Source: Negativicutes bacterium (GTDB taxonomy: Bacteria; Bacillota_C; Negativicutes; Sporomusales_B; JARLHX01). Taken from it: a DNA stretch of 58,159 bases. Made by a program: the position numbers and the translations under genes. Location: contig JARLHX010000306.1 of the NCBI GenBank assembly GCA_031292035.1, forward strand, positions 1 through 58,159. The letters run 5' to 3'. Positions 17,306 through 26,171 of this stretch are shown here, in pieces. How positions within the stretch are numbered: position 1 is the stretch's first letter; each line of letters opens with the position of its first letter. A model generated the notes under the pieces. That model did no database searches. It had not been told where the DNA came from and saw nothing but the letters and a program-made list of their open reading frames with translations.

Positions 17306-17863
17306 TCAGTCCAGTTGAAAGTCCATCTTTTCACAGATTAGCCCTTTGGCCTTGCTGCCTACCAGCATTTCGCAAAGGTGCAGGCCGAGTTCGAGAGCAG
17401 TGGCACAGCCGCGGGATGTGATCACATCGCCGGATACGACTACCCGGTCATCGGCAACAGGGCAATACTGCGCAAGCAAATCCTGGGCATCGCGCCGGGT
17501 TCCGGCAATATGTCCCTTAAGGAATCCAGCCGCCCCTAAAATCAAAGAACCAGTACAGGACGCAGCCTTAACCTTGCAGGGGGCGGCAGTGCGCACCCAG
17601 TTCAAAAAGGCTTCGTCTTGCATCATCTTGCGCGAACCAGGTCCTCCGGCCACGACGATCATGTCGTACGCTGCCAACGACGGGGCCAGCTTGCCAGCCT
17701 TGAGGACCAACCCGGTGGAGTCGGTGATGAATTCGGTCATAGCGCAAACATCGATCTCAATATCGTCCAGGAGCTTGAGGGTCTTTAACCGGGAAATGGG
17801 GTCGTAGGCACCCACGAAGTCGAGAGCTGTCATGCCGTCATACAGGACAAACGCAATCTTCAT
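17306..17863 (-). CDS. DJ-1/PfpI family protein, isocyanide-hydratase-like
   Basis: This 185-residue single-domain protein has the nucleophile-elbow cysteine C103 in AASCTGSLILGAAG, the GGPGSRKM loop and the acidic YDGMTALDFVGAYDP start. This arrangement resembles the ThiJ/DJ-1 branch that includes Pseudomonas isocyanide hydratase, but the sequence does not prove that activity. It is separated by only 24 bases from the GGDEF gene upstream, so they may share a transcript. A stress-response or glyoxalase-type role is equally possible. Confidence 0.85.
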   Translation of the reverse strand: MKIAFVLYDGMTALDFVGAYDPISRLKTLKLLDDIEIDVCAMTEFITDSTGLVLKAGKLAPSLAAYDMIVVAGGPGSRKMMQDEAFLNWVRTAAPCKVKAASCTGSLILGAAGFLKGHIAGTRRDAQDLLAQYCPVADDRVVVSGDVITSRGCATALELGLHLCEMLVGSKAKGLICEKMDFQLD

Positions 17864-17887
17864 CCTCGCATCCCCCCGATATTAAAT

Positions 17888-18616
17888 TTATCTTGTCTCA
17901 GGCAGTGGGACAGGTGATCCCCGCAAGACAAACGTAGTATTCTTGACCTTTTTCGCCTCGTACATCGCAGTGTCGGCCAGCGCCAGCATCCCTTCCAACG
18001 ATGTTTCCTCCTCGGCGCAAACCACCCCGATACTGATTGTGGAAAAACAAAGGTGGTCACCGGCTGCCTCCACCGCACTCCTGACCCGCTCGGCAGCCTG
18101 AATGGCAGCCTCTCTGTCTGTCTCGGGAAATAATATCGCAAATTCGTCGCCGCCCCAGCGGCTCACCGTATCTACCGTCCGAACATTTTCAATGCAAATC
18201 CGCCCCAGTTCACGCAAACAATTGTCGCCTGTCTGATGGCCGAACTGGTCGTTTACCGCTTTAAAGTCGTCAATATCGATCATCGCCAGACAAAGGGACG
18301 AAAGAGTGCGTTGCCTGCGCATCAGCTCATATTCCACCACAGTATAAAAATGCCGGCGGTTATATAGATTGGTCAACGGATCGATGGCCGCCAATTCGCC
18401 CAGTTGCTTCATCAGTCCACCGATAAAAAAACCGATGCCTGACATGATAACAGCGACTGCCGACCAGACAAACCAGCCTGGTTCAATATTCAAGCTGCGC
18501 AGATAGTGGTCGATCGTAAACCCTATGCTCCCAAAAATAATGCCAGCAATAGAAAAGAAATAAGGCGCGCTTTGGTAAAAATTTTTCTCGCCCAGACAGC
18601 GTCCTCTCCCTTCCAT
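17888..18616 (-). CDS. Membrane-bound GGDEF diguanylate cyclase
   Basis: Two membrane segments (about residues 16-35 and 47-68) precede a full GGDEF domain in this 242-residue protein. The active-site motif RWGGDEFAI is intact. The inhibitory I-site RTVD lies five residues before GGDEF, so feedback by c-di-GMP is expected. No separate sensor domain is seen. The ATG at 18616 has no clear ribosome site, so the start is uncertain by a few codons. It would make c-di-GMP, affecting adhesion or motility. Confidence 0.88.
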   Translation of the reverse strand: MEGRGRCLGEKNFYQSAPYFFSIAGIIFGSIGFTIDHYLRSLNIEPGWFVWSAVAVIMSGIGFFIGGLMKQLGELAAIDPLTNLYNRRHFYTVVEYELMRRQRTLSSLCLAMIDIDDFKAVNDQFGHQTGDNCLRELGRICIENVRTVDTVSRWGGDEFAILFPETDREAAIQAAERVRSAVEAAGDHLCFSTISIGVVCAEEETSLEGMLALADTAMYEAKKVKNTTFVLRGSPVPLPETR

Positions 18617-18704
18617 TACTAAACTGCTTATCTAAATTGTACAACGAATGGCGAATAGGTCAAGTAAAATCGGCGACCGGCTGTTAATCCCCTGTTTCTG
18701 GCCA

Positions 18705-18742
18705 CGAAAAAGCCACCGGACGGAAGTCCGGCGGCTTTTTCG
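18705..18742. terminator. Bidirectional terminator
   Basis: CGAAAAAGCC and CCGGAC pair with GTCCGG and GGCTTTTTCG around GGAA; T runs exist on both strands. It ends the sugar-acid operon at 18786-23218. Confidence 0.85.
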
Positions 18743-18785
18743 TATTCGGCAGTAACCCTTGCTTCGCGCAAAAATACGTCCGGCC

Positions 18786-19550
18786 TTATTTTTTAAGTAA
18801 AGCAATCCCGTCGCGAGCCGCGTTCATCATCATGACTGTTTCATTAGCCCACAGATTCAGCGTCATTCCTTTGGCGATCCACGGCGTCAGAGCACTGGCG
18901 ACCTGGAAATGAGCACCGGAGAACTTGTTGTGCTTCTTGGCGGCGGCAATCACCTTGTCCAGTGCGGCGACAAAATCGGGGTGCTCAAACTGACCCATGA
19001 GCCCCAGGCTGTGGCTCAGGTCGTTTGGTCCGATGAAGGCGGCATCGATCCCCTCCACCGCCATCAAAGCGTCGATATTCGCCAGGCCAATCGGCGACTC
19101 GATCTGCAGCAGCAGCAAGGTATCATCATTGCGTTTTTGCATATATTCAAGCGGATTAATCTTTTCAAAGCCGGTATGGCCGCGGAACATCTGGACGCCC
19201 CGGTTACCCAGCGGTGAATATTTGGAGTGCTCTACCAGTGCTTTCGCCTGCTCCACTGTTTCAGCATTCGGCAAAAGCAGACCGCAGGCTCCCATATCCA
19301 TATATTTCAGGATCACTTCGCGTCTGGGTTCCGGAATGCGCACCAGTCCGCAGATGCCGATCTCCCGGGCCACAGTCATGATCCTGGCCACGGTGGTGTA
19401 GTCAAAATTGCCGTGCTCGCAGTCAACGATAAAATAATCAAAACCACAGAGTTTGACGATCTTCGCGATTTCCGGGTGGTCGAAAAGGGCGATCATCATT
19501 CCAAGGACCTTTTCGCCGTTCTTCAGTCTTACTTTTAAATTGTTGTCCAT
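18786..19550 (-). CDS. HpcH/HpaI family aldolase
   Basis: This 254-residue class II pyruvate aldolase has the family motifs FIVDCEHG, GACGLLLPNAET, the metal-binding E in LLLQIESPIGLANI and GIDAAFIGPNDLSHS. ATG 19550 follows GGAGGG by 7 bases; the longer open frame upstream lacks a site. Family members cleave 2-keto-3-deoxy sugar acids, such as 2-dehydro-3-deoxyglucarate, to pyruvate and an aldehyde. In this operon the aldehyde, possibly tartronate semialdehyde, could be reduced by the neighbouring 2-hydroxyacid dehydrogenase. It is the last gene of its operon. Confidence 0.85.
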   Translation of the reverse strand: MDNNLKVRLKNGEKVLGMMIALFDHPEIAKIVKLCGFDYFIVDCEHGNFDYTTVARIMTVAREIGICGLVRIPEPRREVILKYMDMGACGLLLPNAETVEQAKALVEHSKYSPLGNRGVQMFRGHTGFEKINPLEYMQKRNDDTLLLLQIESPIGLANIDALMAVEGIDAAFIGPNDLSHSLGLMGQFEHPDFVAALDKVIAAAKKHNKFSGAHFQVASALTPWIAKGMTLNLWANETVMMMNAARDGIALLKK

Positions 19551-19616
19551 ATTGATCCCTCCGCTAATATTTTTTTTGCGAGCCGATTCCATCAGACTGT
19601 ATCCCACAGACTGGTT

Positions 19617-20837
19617 TTAGTCCAGCTCAATCTGTTCCACTTTGCCGACAATAAACCACATGGACAGTGCCGCAAAGACGATCATCAGACTGGCGACCAG
19701 AAAAGCCTGCTGGAAATTGCCGGTCAGTTTCAGCAGCACGCCGGTAACAATCGGCGATACAATGCCTGCCACCGCTCCGGCGGTATTCATGATCCCGGCC
19801 ACCGAGGCCGAGGTGTTGCGGGGAGCGATTTCAGCGCACACCGACCAGAGCACGGTGCTGGCGCCTGATTCGCAAACCAGCGCCACCACCAGGAAAGCCA
19901 TGGCCACCGTTGGGCTGTCGGCATAAACGGCAAATACAATCGAAGACGCGATAAGCTGGCCGATGACGATCATGCCTTTACGGGATGCGGTGACACTCAT
20001 GCCGCGCTTGATCAAGGTATCGGACAAGAGGCCGATCAACGGCAGGGCCAAGAAGGTGACGATCCACGGCAGCGAAGCGTACCAACCCATTTTGAGGACG
20101 GTAAAGCCGCGCTCCATGACCAGGTAGGCCGGCAACCAGGTAAGAAACATATTGTAAAGATATTCCTGGAAAAATTTACAGAGCATGATGCCGATGATCG
20201 AACGGTGTTTGAGCAATTTCAGCCAGGGCACCTTTTCCTTGGAAGCACTTTCGATGCTGGCATCCGGTTTTGCTTCCTTGTATAAATAATACCACAAAGC
20301 AACCCACACTAAGCTGCCGATACCAGTAACATAGAAGGCGATCCGCCAGCTCCAGGTGGTGATCAGGAAGGCCATCAGAATGGGCACAACGGCAAGTCCG
20401 AGACGTATGCCTGCATTGAAGATCCCAATGGCGGTGGCCCTTTCTTCGGTGGGGAATACACTTTTGACCACCTTGACATTACACGGCTGAAGGGCCGACT
20501 CGCCGGCGCCTACACCAAACCGGAAACAAACCATTTGCGTGAAATTCGCGGCGGCGCCGGTCAGCGCCGATAAGAAGGACCAGATGAAAGCCGCCCAGCC
20601 AAGGGTTGCTTTGGCCCCAAATTTATCGGCCAGCGCTCCTGAGGGAATATTGCCTAAGAAATAAGACCAAAAGAAGGCCGACAGGACAACCCCCATCATC
20701 GCCGGATCAAGATTCAAATCTTTCATGATCGAAGGAGTCGCGACGCCCAGGCTGCCGCGGTCGACAGCATTGACAAAAGTCCCGGTGAAAAGCAGTAAGA
20801 TAACCCACCATCGATAGTTTTTTTTGGTAGCGTCCAT
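19617..20837 (-). CDS. MFS transporter, sugar-acid/anion:cation symporter type
   Basis: This 406-residue, 12-segment protein is typical of the hexuronate/glucarate (ACS) branch of the major facilitator superfamily. The early motif NAVDRGSLGVATPSI and the loop GALADKFGAK are present. ATG 20837 follows AGGGG by 7 bases; the long frame upstream overlaps the next gene and is not used. With the aldolase, dehydrogenase and LarA-like genes it forms an import-and-breakdown operon for a sugar acid such as glucarate, galactarate or a 2-keto-gluconate. The solute is inferred from neighbours. Confidence 0.85.
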   Translation of the reverse strand: MDATKKNYRWWVILLLFTGTFVNAVDRGSLGVATPSIMKDLNLDPAMMGVVLSAFFWSYFLGNIPSGALADKFGAKATLGWAAFIWSFLSALTGAAANFTQMVCFRFGVGAGESALQPCNVKVVKSVFPTEERATAIGIFNAGIRLGLAVVPILMAFLITTWSWRIAFYVTGIGSLVWVALWYYLYKEAKPDASIESASKEKVPWLKLLKHRSIIGIMLCKFFQEYLYNMFLTWLPAYLVMERGFTVLKMGWYASLPWIVTFLALPLIGLLSDTLIKRGMSVTASRKGMIVIGQLIASSIVFAVYADSPTVAMAFLVVALVCESGASTVLWSVCAEIAPRNTSASVAGIMNTAGAVAGIVSPIVTGVLLKLTGNFQQAFLVASLMIVFAALSMWFIVGKVEQIELD

Positions 20838-20875
20838 ACTATTCCCCTTTCCTTCTCTTTCAGCCTCAAATAGAA

Positions 20876-21853
20876 TCAGCGACCCTTTAAGACTTCGGGG
20901 TTCAGGCAGGTGGGCGGCACTTGGCCCTCGAGGGCGGCAAAAACATTCCGCGCGCACAGTTCTCCCATCTGAATTCTGGTATCCATAGTAGATGTGCCGA
21001 TATGCGGCGTCAACACCACATTGTCCAATTCGGCCAGACCAGGCTCCAGATTGGGTTCAAATTCAAACACATCTAGACCGGCGCCGGCAATTTCGCCGCT
21101 CTTCAGCGCCGCCACCAAGGCCTTTTCGTCTACCACCGGACCGCGGGCAGCATTGACAAATATAGCGGTCGGTTTCATCATCTTGAATTCGTTGGTACTC
21201 ATAAAGTGGCGGGTGGAAGGCAGCAGCGGCGTATGGATGGAAATAAAGTCCGCCTCCTTCAGGAGGGTCTCCTTATCGACAAATTTGCCGCCGGTAGCCG
21301 CTTCGAAAACCGGGTTTGGCTGCACATCAGTATAGATAATCCTCATCTTGAAACCGATGCCGCGTTCACCGACCGCCGTGCCGATCCGGCCGCCTCCCAT
21401 AATGCCAAGGGTTTTGCCGCTAATCTGCGTCCCGATCATATTAGTCGGGCCCCAGCCTTTTTGGCCTGAACGGACAAACTTGTCGCATTCCACTACCCGT
21501 CTGGCGGCGGACATCATCAAGGTCCAGGCCAGGTCGGCGGTGGCATCGGTGACAACCTCCGGCGTGTAGCTGACCAGAATGCCGGCCTTGGTCGCGGCTG
21601 CGATGTCAACATTGTTGTAGCCCACGCCATGGACGGAAAATATTTTACAATGGGCCTTGACCGCCTGGCACACCTCATCATCAATCGGTGTGCCGCCGAC
21701 CACGACCACAGCGTCCCGCCCCTTCAATTTTTCCAACAGTTCGTCTTTGGGCAAAACGCCGGAGAAATTCACCTCAACTTCACAGTGTTCCCTGAGAAGA
21801 GCAAGGGCTTCAGGCGGCAAAGGCTTAGTAACATAAACATTGGCTTTGGTCAT
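20876..21853 (-). CDS. 2-hydroxyacid dehydrogenase, glyoxylate/hydroxypyruvate reductase-like
   Basis: This 325-residue NAD(P)H-dependent enzyme has the nucleotide motif GIMGGGRIGTAVG. The catalytic residues are Arg in NAARGPVVDE, Glu in FEFEP and His in TPHIGTST. GGAGGG lies 6 bases before ATG 21853. It probably reduces a 2-keto acid or semialdehyde from the aldolase, for example tartronate semialdehyde or hydroxypyruvate to glycerate. It differs clearly from the dehydrogenase at 5478-6431, so the two loci are not a simple duplication. Confidence 0.85.
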   Translation of the reverse strand: MTKANVYVTKPLPPEALALLREHCEVEVNFSGVLPKDELLEKLKGRDAVVVVGGTPIDDEVCQAVKAHCKIFSVHGVGYNNVDIAAATKAGILVSYTPEVVTDATADLAWTLMMSAARRVVECDKFVRSGQKGWGPTNMIGTQISGKTLGIMGGGRIGTAVGERGIGFKMRIIYTDVQPNPVFEAATGGKFVDKETLLKEADFISIHTPLLPSTRHFMSTNEFKMMKPTAIFVNAARGPVVDEKALVAALKSGEIAGAGLDVFEFEPNLEPGLAELDNVVLTPHIGTSTMDTRIQMGELCARNVFAALEGQVPPTCLNPEVLKGR

Positions 21854-21931
21854 TTGGATTCCCTCCGTCAGCAATTATTCGGTACTGCAATTTTGCTCCA
21901 ATAAGCTACCGCATCTAAACCCTTCGGCTTC

Positions 21932-23218
21932 CTACAGCCAGGTCCCGATATCTGTCAGATTGCCTGCCGCGTCAAAGACCAGCTCCGCCGGAGCACCGAC
22001 AACCGTGACATCAGGATGTTTTTCTGCGTCAGCCAGCATGCTCTCCGTTATGTAGAGTTCCCCGACGTGCAAGGTATTAGCAATACGCACCATCCGGATT
22101 TTTCCGGCATCAGCGGCGTTACAGGTCTTGATCGCCGCCTGGATTACCAGCTTGTCGTTGTCCATGAGCAGCGGAATCCGCGCCGACGGCGTGACAGTCG
22201 AAGTCAAAATATTGGCATAGGTAAATTCAAAGTCGATTTTATTAAACAGCCTGCGGGTAGTGATATCCGCCATCCCCATACCGCAGGTATTGCCGTGGCT
22301 GCGTTCGGTGACATCCAGCACCGCCAGCCGGGTCGGTCCGGGACCGGGGTCGAGATAAGGGGTAGGAGCCCGTCCGGTGGTGTAAGGATCCATTCCGCCC
22401 CCGGAGAATTCTTTGCCCAGTTGATCGACAATCAGGATATCCATCGGCTGTAGCAATAGACGGGGCATGCTGGCTTTGGCTTCAATCAGCAGCTTGCGCT
22501 CGGCTTCAATAATTTCCTCCACCGGAATGGCCACGATTTTCGCCACATGATCGTAGGCATTTTCCACTGTACCGATACCAAAGAGGAAGGGCAATTGTTC
22601 CAGTTTAATTTTGGCCATTTCAACAACGAAGTCGGCCATGTATTTGAAACCGAGGACATGGGCGGAGTCAGCCCCCCTTTGTTTCCCGAAGCCGATTGTG
22701 ATCATTTTGACCAGACCGCTTTCGTTGGGGCCGCTGAAAGCGTTGTGGGCCTTGATCCGGTTGATAAGAACAATACCGTCAGCCTCATAGGCGTTTTTGT
22801 CGACAAGAACCGGCAGTCCATTGTCCAGGACGCCGAGTTCGACGACCTCCATTGAGGAGAGGATGGGGCAACCGGCGCTGGCTTCGGTGACTCCCAGGTT
22901 AGCCAGTACTTCGATCTGTCCGGCGGCAGTCGCACCACCGTGGCTCCCCATGGCTGGCACGATAAAGGGCTGGGCGCCGCATTTTTTGAGTTCGTCAATG
23001 GTGACTCTGACAATTGTCGGGATTTCGGCCATGCCGCGGCTGCCAACACCCACGGCGATCCGCGCCCCGGGTTTGACTCGTCCGGCAATTTCCGGCCGGC
23101 GAAGCTGGGCCTGTACTGCGCCAACAATGTCGGTGATCTCGGTAGCGGCAAATTTCTGTTTGATCCTCACCATCTTCGGGATCGGGATGTCGGCAAGTAA
23201 ATCGGTGATAATTCCCAT
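21932..23218 (-). CDS. LarA-like (DUF2088/lactate racemase) protein
   Basis: This 428-residue full-length LarA-superfamily protein is the paralogue of the partial gene at the left edge. Conserved segments include GSRGMAEIPT, AMGSHGGATA, NRIKAHNAF, KMITIGFGKQRGAD and the C-terminal GMGMADITTRRL. AAGGTGG lies upstream of ATG 23218; an in-frame GTG just before it overlaps that site. Family members racemise or epimerise 2-hydroxyacids with a nickel-pincer cofactor. Being the first gene of a sugar-acid operon, it may epimerise an aldonic or aldaric acid at C2. The cofactor genes are not here, so cofactor use is unverified. Confidence 0.88.
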   Translation of the reverse strand: MGIITDLLADIPIPKMVRIKQKFAATEITDIVGAVQAQLRRPEIAGRVKPGARIAVGVGSRGMAEIPTIVRVTIDELKKCGAQPFIVPAMGSHGGATAAGQIEVLANLGVTEASAGCPILSSMEVVELGVLDNGLPVLVDKNAYEADGIVLINRIKAHNAFSGPNESGLVKMITIGFGKQRGADSAHVLGFKYMADFVVEMAKIKLEQLPFLFGIGTVENAYDHVAKIVAIPVEEIIEAERKLLIEAKASMPRLLLQPMDILIVDQLGKEFSGGGMDPYTTGRAPTPYLDPGPGPTRLAVLDVTERSHGNTCGMGMADITTRRLFNKIDFEFTYANILTSTVTPSARIPLLMDNDKLVIQAAIKTCNAADAGKIRMVRIANTLHVGELYITESMLADAEKHPDVTVVGAPAELVFDAAGNLTDIGTWL

Positions 23219-23555
23219 ATTCTGATCCACCTTTACTATCTAGTCTATATACCAATCAAGGGAATTAATTGCAAGATCCATGCCATTTAGAGCGCCCTTT
23301 ATTTTCCCTAATCCCTGGGCAAATCCGCATCACTAGACGCAATTTGCTGCAACAAATTGTTTCATTTGTTCGCTAAGCAGGGAAAAGCAAGCTGTCGGGG
23401 CGATCAAAAAAGCCATCTGCAATTACCCTCTTTGTTTTCGTGTTCTTGCTGGCAATTCCTGCCGCCCTCGCAAAAGCCTGACTGGGTCTGTGATAAGAAT
23501 AAAAAAGAGACAAGGCTCTAAAGCCCTATCTCTCATTCTCTTCTGCCTTTTAGTT
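23219..23555. other. Gene-free gap
   Basis: It contains only the minus-strand terminator at 23501-23534 and no convincing gene. Confidence 0.5.
23501..23534 (-). terminator. Terminator of the exported-protein gene
   Basis: On the minus strand GAGAGATAGGGCT pairs with AGCCTTGTCTC, using G-U pairs, followed by TTTTTT. Confidence 0.75.
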
Positions 23556-24152
23556 CTAGTGCAGTTTTACCATGACAAAGGGAAGCCGATCGGGCGTACA
23601 CCCCAAATCTGTGTCGTAATCCACAGCCACCTGAAACTTGGTTCCGCTGGCAATTTCCTGGTCCGCCCCCCTGAGTGCCCCGGAAAAAACAGCAAATTTC
23701 GTGTAGCCGAGTTCATACAAGCTTGCCCATAAATATGGCAGATATTTGTCATCTTTGCCACCATATTTTTTGATATCCAGCGTCAGGGGGATAACGGCCC
23801 CATTAAGGGCCTGCACATATCTGGCCCGCATCTCGATTCCGCCCTCCCGGCCGAGATAACCCGACCGTTTGACTGCTGTCACCACCGCATTGCCCACCGT
23901 ACCGCTCGGCAACACGACAACGCCATTCACGACGACATTCTGCAGCACTCTAAAATAGGCAACATCACTGACATCATTATCCACCGAGTTGACACCGCTT
24001 ATCAGTTCGGCATTGATCAGTGTCCCTTTCGGAATATACGCGTTGCCCGGCACCGCGTTCGACACCGTCACCTCATAGGCCAGACTATGGCCGATCATAC
24101 AGGCTACAAAAAAACCTGTCAATAAAACCATCCCAAGCATTCTTTTCATCAT
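23556..24152 (-). CDS. Exported protein with a VirB10-like beta segment, function unknown
   Basis: About 199 residues. The N-terminus has a positively charged start and a hydrophobic stretch (MLGMVLLTGFFVACMIG) ending at a likely signal peptidase site near SLAYE. The mature part has YIPKGTLINAELISGVNS and VVVLPSGTVGNAVVTA, reminiscent of the beta-barrel core of VirB10/TrbI proteins. No conjugation genes are nearby. Two adjacent ATGs (24152, 24149) follow GAGGAG. It is likely a periplasmic or cell-envelope protein. Similar stand-alone proteins exist, but I cannot assign a role. Confidence 0.7.
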   Translation of the reverse strand: MMKRMLGMVLLTGFFVACMIGHSLAYEVTVSNAVPGNAYIPKGTLINAELISGVNSVDNDVSDVAYFRVLQNVVVNGVVVLPSGTVGNAVVTAVKRSGYLGREGGIEMRARYVQALNGAVIPLTLDIKKYGGKDDKYLPYLWASLYELGYTKFAVFSGALRGADQEIASGTKFQVAVDYDTDLGCTPDRLPFVMVKLH

Positions 24153-24499
24153 GCCACTCCTCAATCGGAATCGACTTTCCATCTATTAATAATTCCATAA
24201 AACGCGGAAAATTCCTGTTAATCTTGGAATACCGAAACAATTATTGACAGGAAATGTTGAAACGCCGATCATTTGACTGGTAAATTGCGGTAAACAAGAG
24301 CTGTTCCTATTTGTCATTATGGGCTGCCGGTAGGTAATACCCCCCCCGCCTGATAACCATAAACTATTTCTTCTTATATTTTCCCTTTGAAAATCATATG
24401 GTTTAGCGAACCATCCTCCGAACAGCAAATAGGAAAATGAAAAAGATCTTCTTCCCTTGATTTCAGGATGAATCGGTAAAAAAGAAAGAAGCGGGTGAT
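24153..24499. other. Divergent intergenic region
   Basis: AT-rich spacer between two exported-protein genes transcribed outward. It must hold both promoters; TTGACA at 24244-24249 is a possible -35 box but no convincing -10 partner was seen. No gene recognised. Confidence 0.4.
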
Positions 24500-25198
24500 A
24501 TGATGTTCCAAGTAAAGTATTTCCTATTTCCTTTTATGGTATTGCTTATTCTTTTCTCCACTTGCTCAGCTGGTGAACATTTGGCCTGTAGTGAACTTGT
24601 CCCCCAGCTGAGTTCTTACACACAGGCAAAATTTGCCGCAGCTGACAAGGCCTTCATTGTCCAAAATATCTATGCCAGTCAGACTAAAGAGTTTCAAACG
24701 CCAAGCTTGAGCGGTCAAGCCAGAATTGACAAGTACCAATCTCAGACCAACGCCTACCTGGAGGTCAGGTCAAAATATGCCAAAGCCGCCGCGCACTTTA
24801 ACGGCTGGGCTGCCGTTGTCCAATTGGCCGTCATCAACGACGCCAAGGTACCGGATGACAAATATTACTACGATCAACTCGGCAATGACGCATTATCTGC
24901 CGCCGATGATTTTCAAAAGGCCGCCGATGCTTACATCGCCGCTGCTACCAAGCATCCGGACCAGCAGTCTGCATCACAAGACAAATCCTCAGCCAGCGAG
25001 CTGAGCGCAATAGCCAGTACCCTGCTTTTCCCATTACTTGATCGAATCACAGCATTTGTCACGCAAAAGATCGGTGTTGAAAAAGATAAGCGGGCAGCCT
25101 TGCACACCTGGATAGAGTTTTATTTTATATGGGATTCCTGGGATCAGATCGCCAAACCACACCCGCCAGCAGCTTCTCCTGAAAAGGCGGGAACCTAA
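24500..25198 (+). CDS. Exported hypothetical protein
   Basis: A 232-residue protein with an N-terminal hydrophobic signal (YFLFPFMVLLILFSTCSAG). A Cys in STCSAG could be a lipoprotein site, but the box is not canonical. The rest is alanine- and lysine-rich, probably helical, with no domain I recognise. GGGTGA lies before two adjacent ATGs. It is transcribed away from the other exported protein, so they are not one operon. Confidence 0.65.
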   Translation: MMFQVKYFLFPFMVLLILFSTCSAGEHLACSELVPQLSSYTQAKFAAADKAFIVQNIYASQTKEFQTPSLSGQARIDKYQSQTNAYLEVRSKYAKAAAHFNGWAAVVQLAVINDAKVPDDKYYYDQLGNDALSAADDFQKAADAYIAAATKHPDQQSASQDKSSASELSAIASTLLFPLLDRITAFVTQKIGVEKDKRAALHTWIEFYFIWDSWDQIAKPHPPAASPEKAGT

Positions 25199-25301
25199 AC
25201 CGGAGGACAGCTCTCAAAACATTCCAGCTTTAACATAATACCCAGCATCGTGCGACGTCTCATGGGTTCCGGCCATTCTTGCTAAAGGGATTCTGCCCAA
25301 G

Positions 25302-25328
25302 AAAAAATAGACGGCAGAACGCCGCCTA
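25302..25328 (-). terminator. Terminator of the Cys/Pro-repeat gene
   Basis: On the minus strand TAGGCGGC and GCCGTCTA form a stem with one G-U pair, followed by TTTTTTC. Confidence 0.75.
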
Positions 25329-25429
25329 TGCTCGTCGTACGATCTCACACGTTCATAACTCGTGGGAATCATTCAGTTGACAACAAGACCGATAATATGT
25401 GTCGATTCTTTCATTACAACAATACTTTT

Positions 25430-25876
25430 TTATTTAGGCGGACGATGACCGCCGTGACCGTAGCCATAGCGCGGGCGGCATCCACCACCGCCACCTTGAT
25501 ACGGGTAGCAAACCGACTGTGAAGGGACACAGGACGGCAGACAAGAGGGCGGACAGGACGGGATGCAGTAAGGGGCGCAGCTCGGGGTGCAATTCGGATT
25601 GCAGACTATCTGGCGGTGCCCACCGTGTCCACCGTAACCCCCGTGCCCATATCCACCATATCCGCCATATCCACCACCATAATATGGGCGGCAACCGCCT
25701 TGCGACGGGTAGCAAACCGCCAGTGAGGGAGCGCAGGACGGCAGACAGGATGGCGTACAGGACGGGACGCAGTAAGGCACGCAGTTCGGATTGCAGTCCG
25801 CCGTGCTCTGCCTCTCGTCTTCATCCCATTCTGTGAATTCAGGGGTTTCCCAATTCCGCTGTTTATCCTTAGGCAT
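25430..25876 (-). CDS. Cys/Pro tetrad-repeat and Gly/Tyr/His-rich protein
   Basis: This 148-residue protein has two parts. A short leader-like acidic segment (MPKDKQRNWETPEFTEWDED) is followed by two tandem modules. Each starts CNPNC and has cysteine at every fourth residue in CxPx steps (VPYC, VPSC, TPSC, LPSC), then CYP...GGC and a Gly/Tyr/His-rich tail (GGYGGYGHGGYGGH). I count 17 cysteines. AAGGAGG sits 7 bases before ATG 25876; the frame upstream is non-coding. It has no signal peptide. A spore coat or metal-binding structural role is plausible, supported by a sigma-K-like promoter; a modified-peptide precursor is the alternative. No maturation enzyme is nearby. Confidence 0.75.
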   Translation of the reverse strand: MPKDKQRNWETPEFTEWDEDERQSTADCNPNCVPYCVPSCTPSCLPSCAPSLAVCYPSQGGCRPYYGGGYGGYGGYGHGGYGGHGGHRQIVCNPNCTPSCAPYCIPSCPPSCLPSCVPSQSVCYPYQGGGGGCRPRYGYGHGGHRPPK

Positions 25877-25920
25877 ATGTTTACCTCCTTGCAGTAAGTA
25901 TTGGTCAGATAGACTTACTA

Positions 25921-25949
25921 TATAATATGACAACAGCATCAATTCGTTA
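25921..25949 (-). promoter_or_regulatory. Possible sigma-K-like sporulation promoter
   Basis: CATATTATA at 25929-25921 fits CATAnnnTA, and an AAC element lies 15-16 bases upstream (about 25948). This matches the Bacillus sigma-K consensus loosely. It is placed 45-75 bases before the Cys/Pro-repeat gene. Confidence 0.35.
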
Positions 25950-25989
25950 CGGAAGATTTCACTGCCAATACACTAACCATAATGTGAAA

Positions 25990-26010
25990 AGCCCTGCATT
26001 TCGCAGGGCT
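25990..26010. terminator. Hairpin of uncertain role
   Basis: AGCCCTGC and GCAGGGCT flank ATTTC. It lies between two minus-strand genes and lacks a clear T run. Confidence 0.4.
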
Positions 26011-26122
26011 CCCACAGAAGGAGGAAAATATACGCCTAACGGGTAGGTGCTAACCCCACTATATTTTATGTAGATTAGGATTTATGTGCTACTATGCACC
26101 TGTCTGTCGACAAGATAATGAA

Positions 26123-26161
26123 ATGACAGAAAGGCGCCGAAATTCGGCGCTTTTCTGTCAT
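26123..26161 (-). terminator. Probable terminator of the second GGDEF gene
   Basis: An 18-bp stem (ATGACAGAAAAGCGCCGA on the minus strand) with a 3-base loop lies directly after the gene's stop, followed by a short T run. Confidence 0.65.
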
Positions 26162-26171
26162 AGACCGCATC

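Noticed and set aside
23427..23482. Signal-peptide-like fragment (LFVFVFLLAIPAALAKA) in a gap
   Set aside because: No start codon with a ribosome site and no ORF beyond the short hydrophobic stretch.
25519..25836. Plus-strand ORF across the Cys/Pro-repeat gene
   Set aside because: It is the complement of the repetitive minus-strand gene, which has the ribosome site, start and regular Cys pattern.
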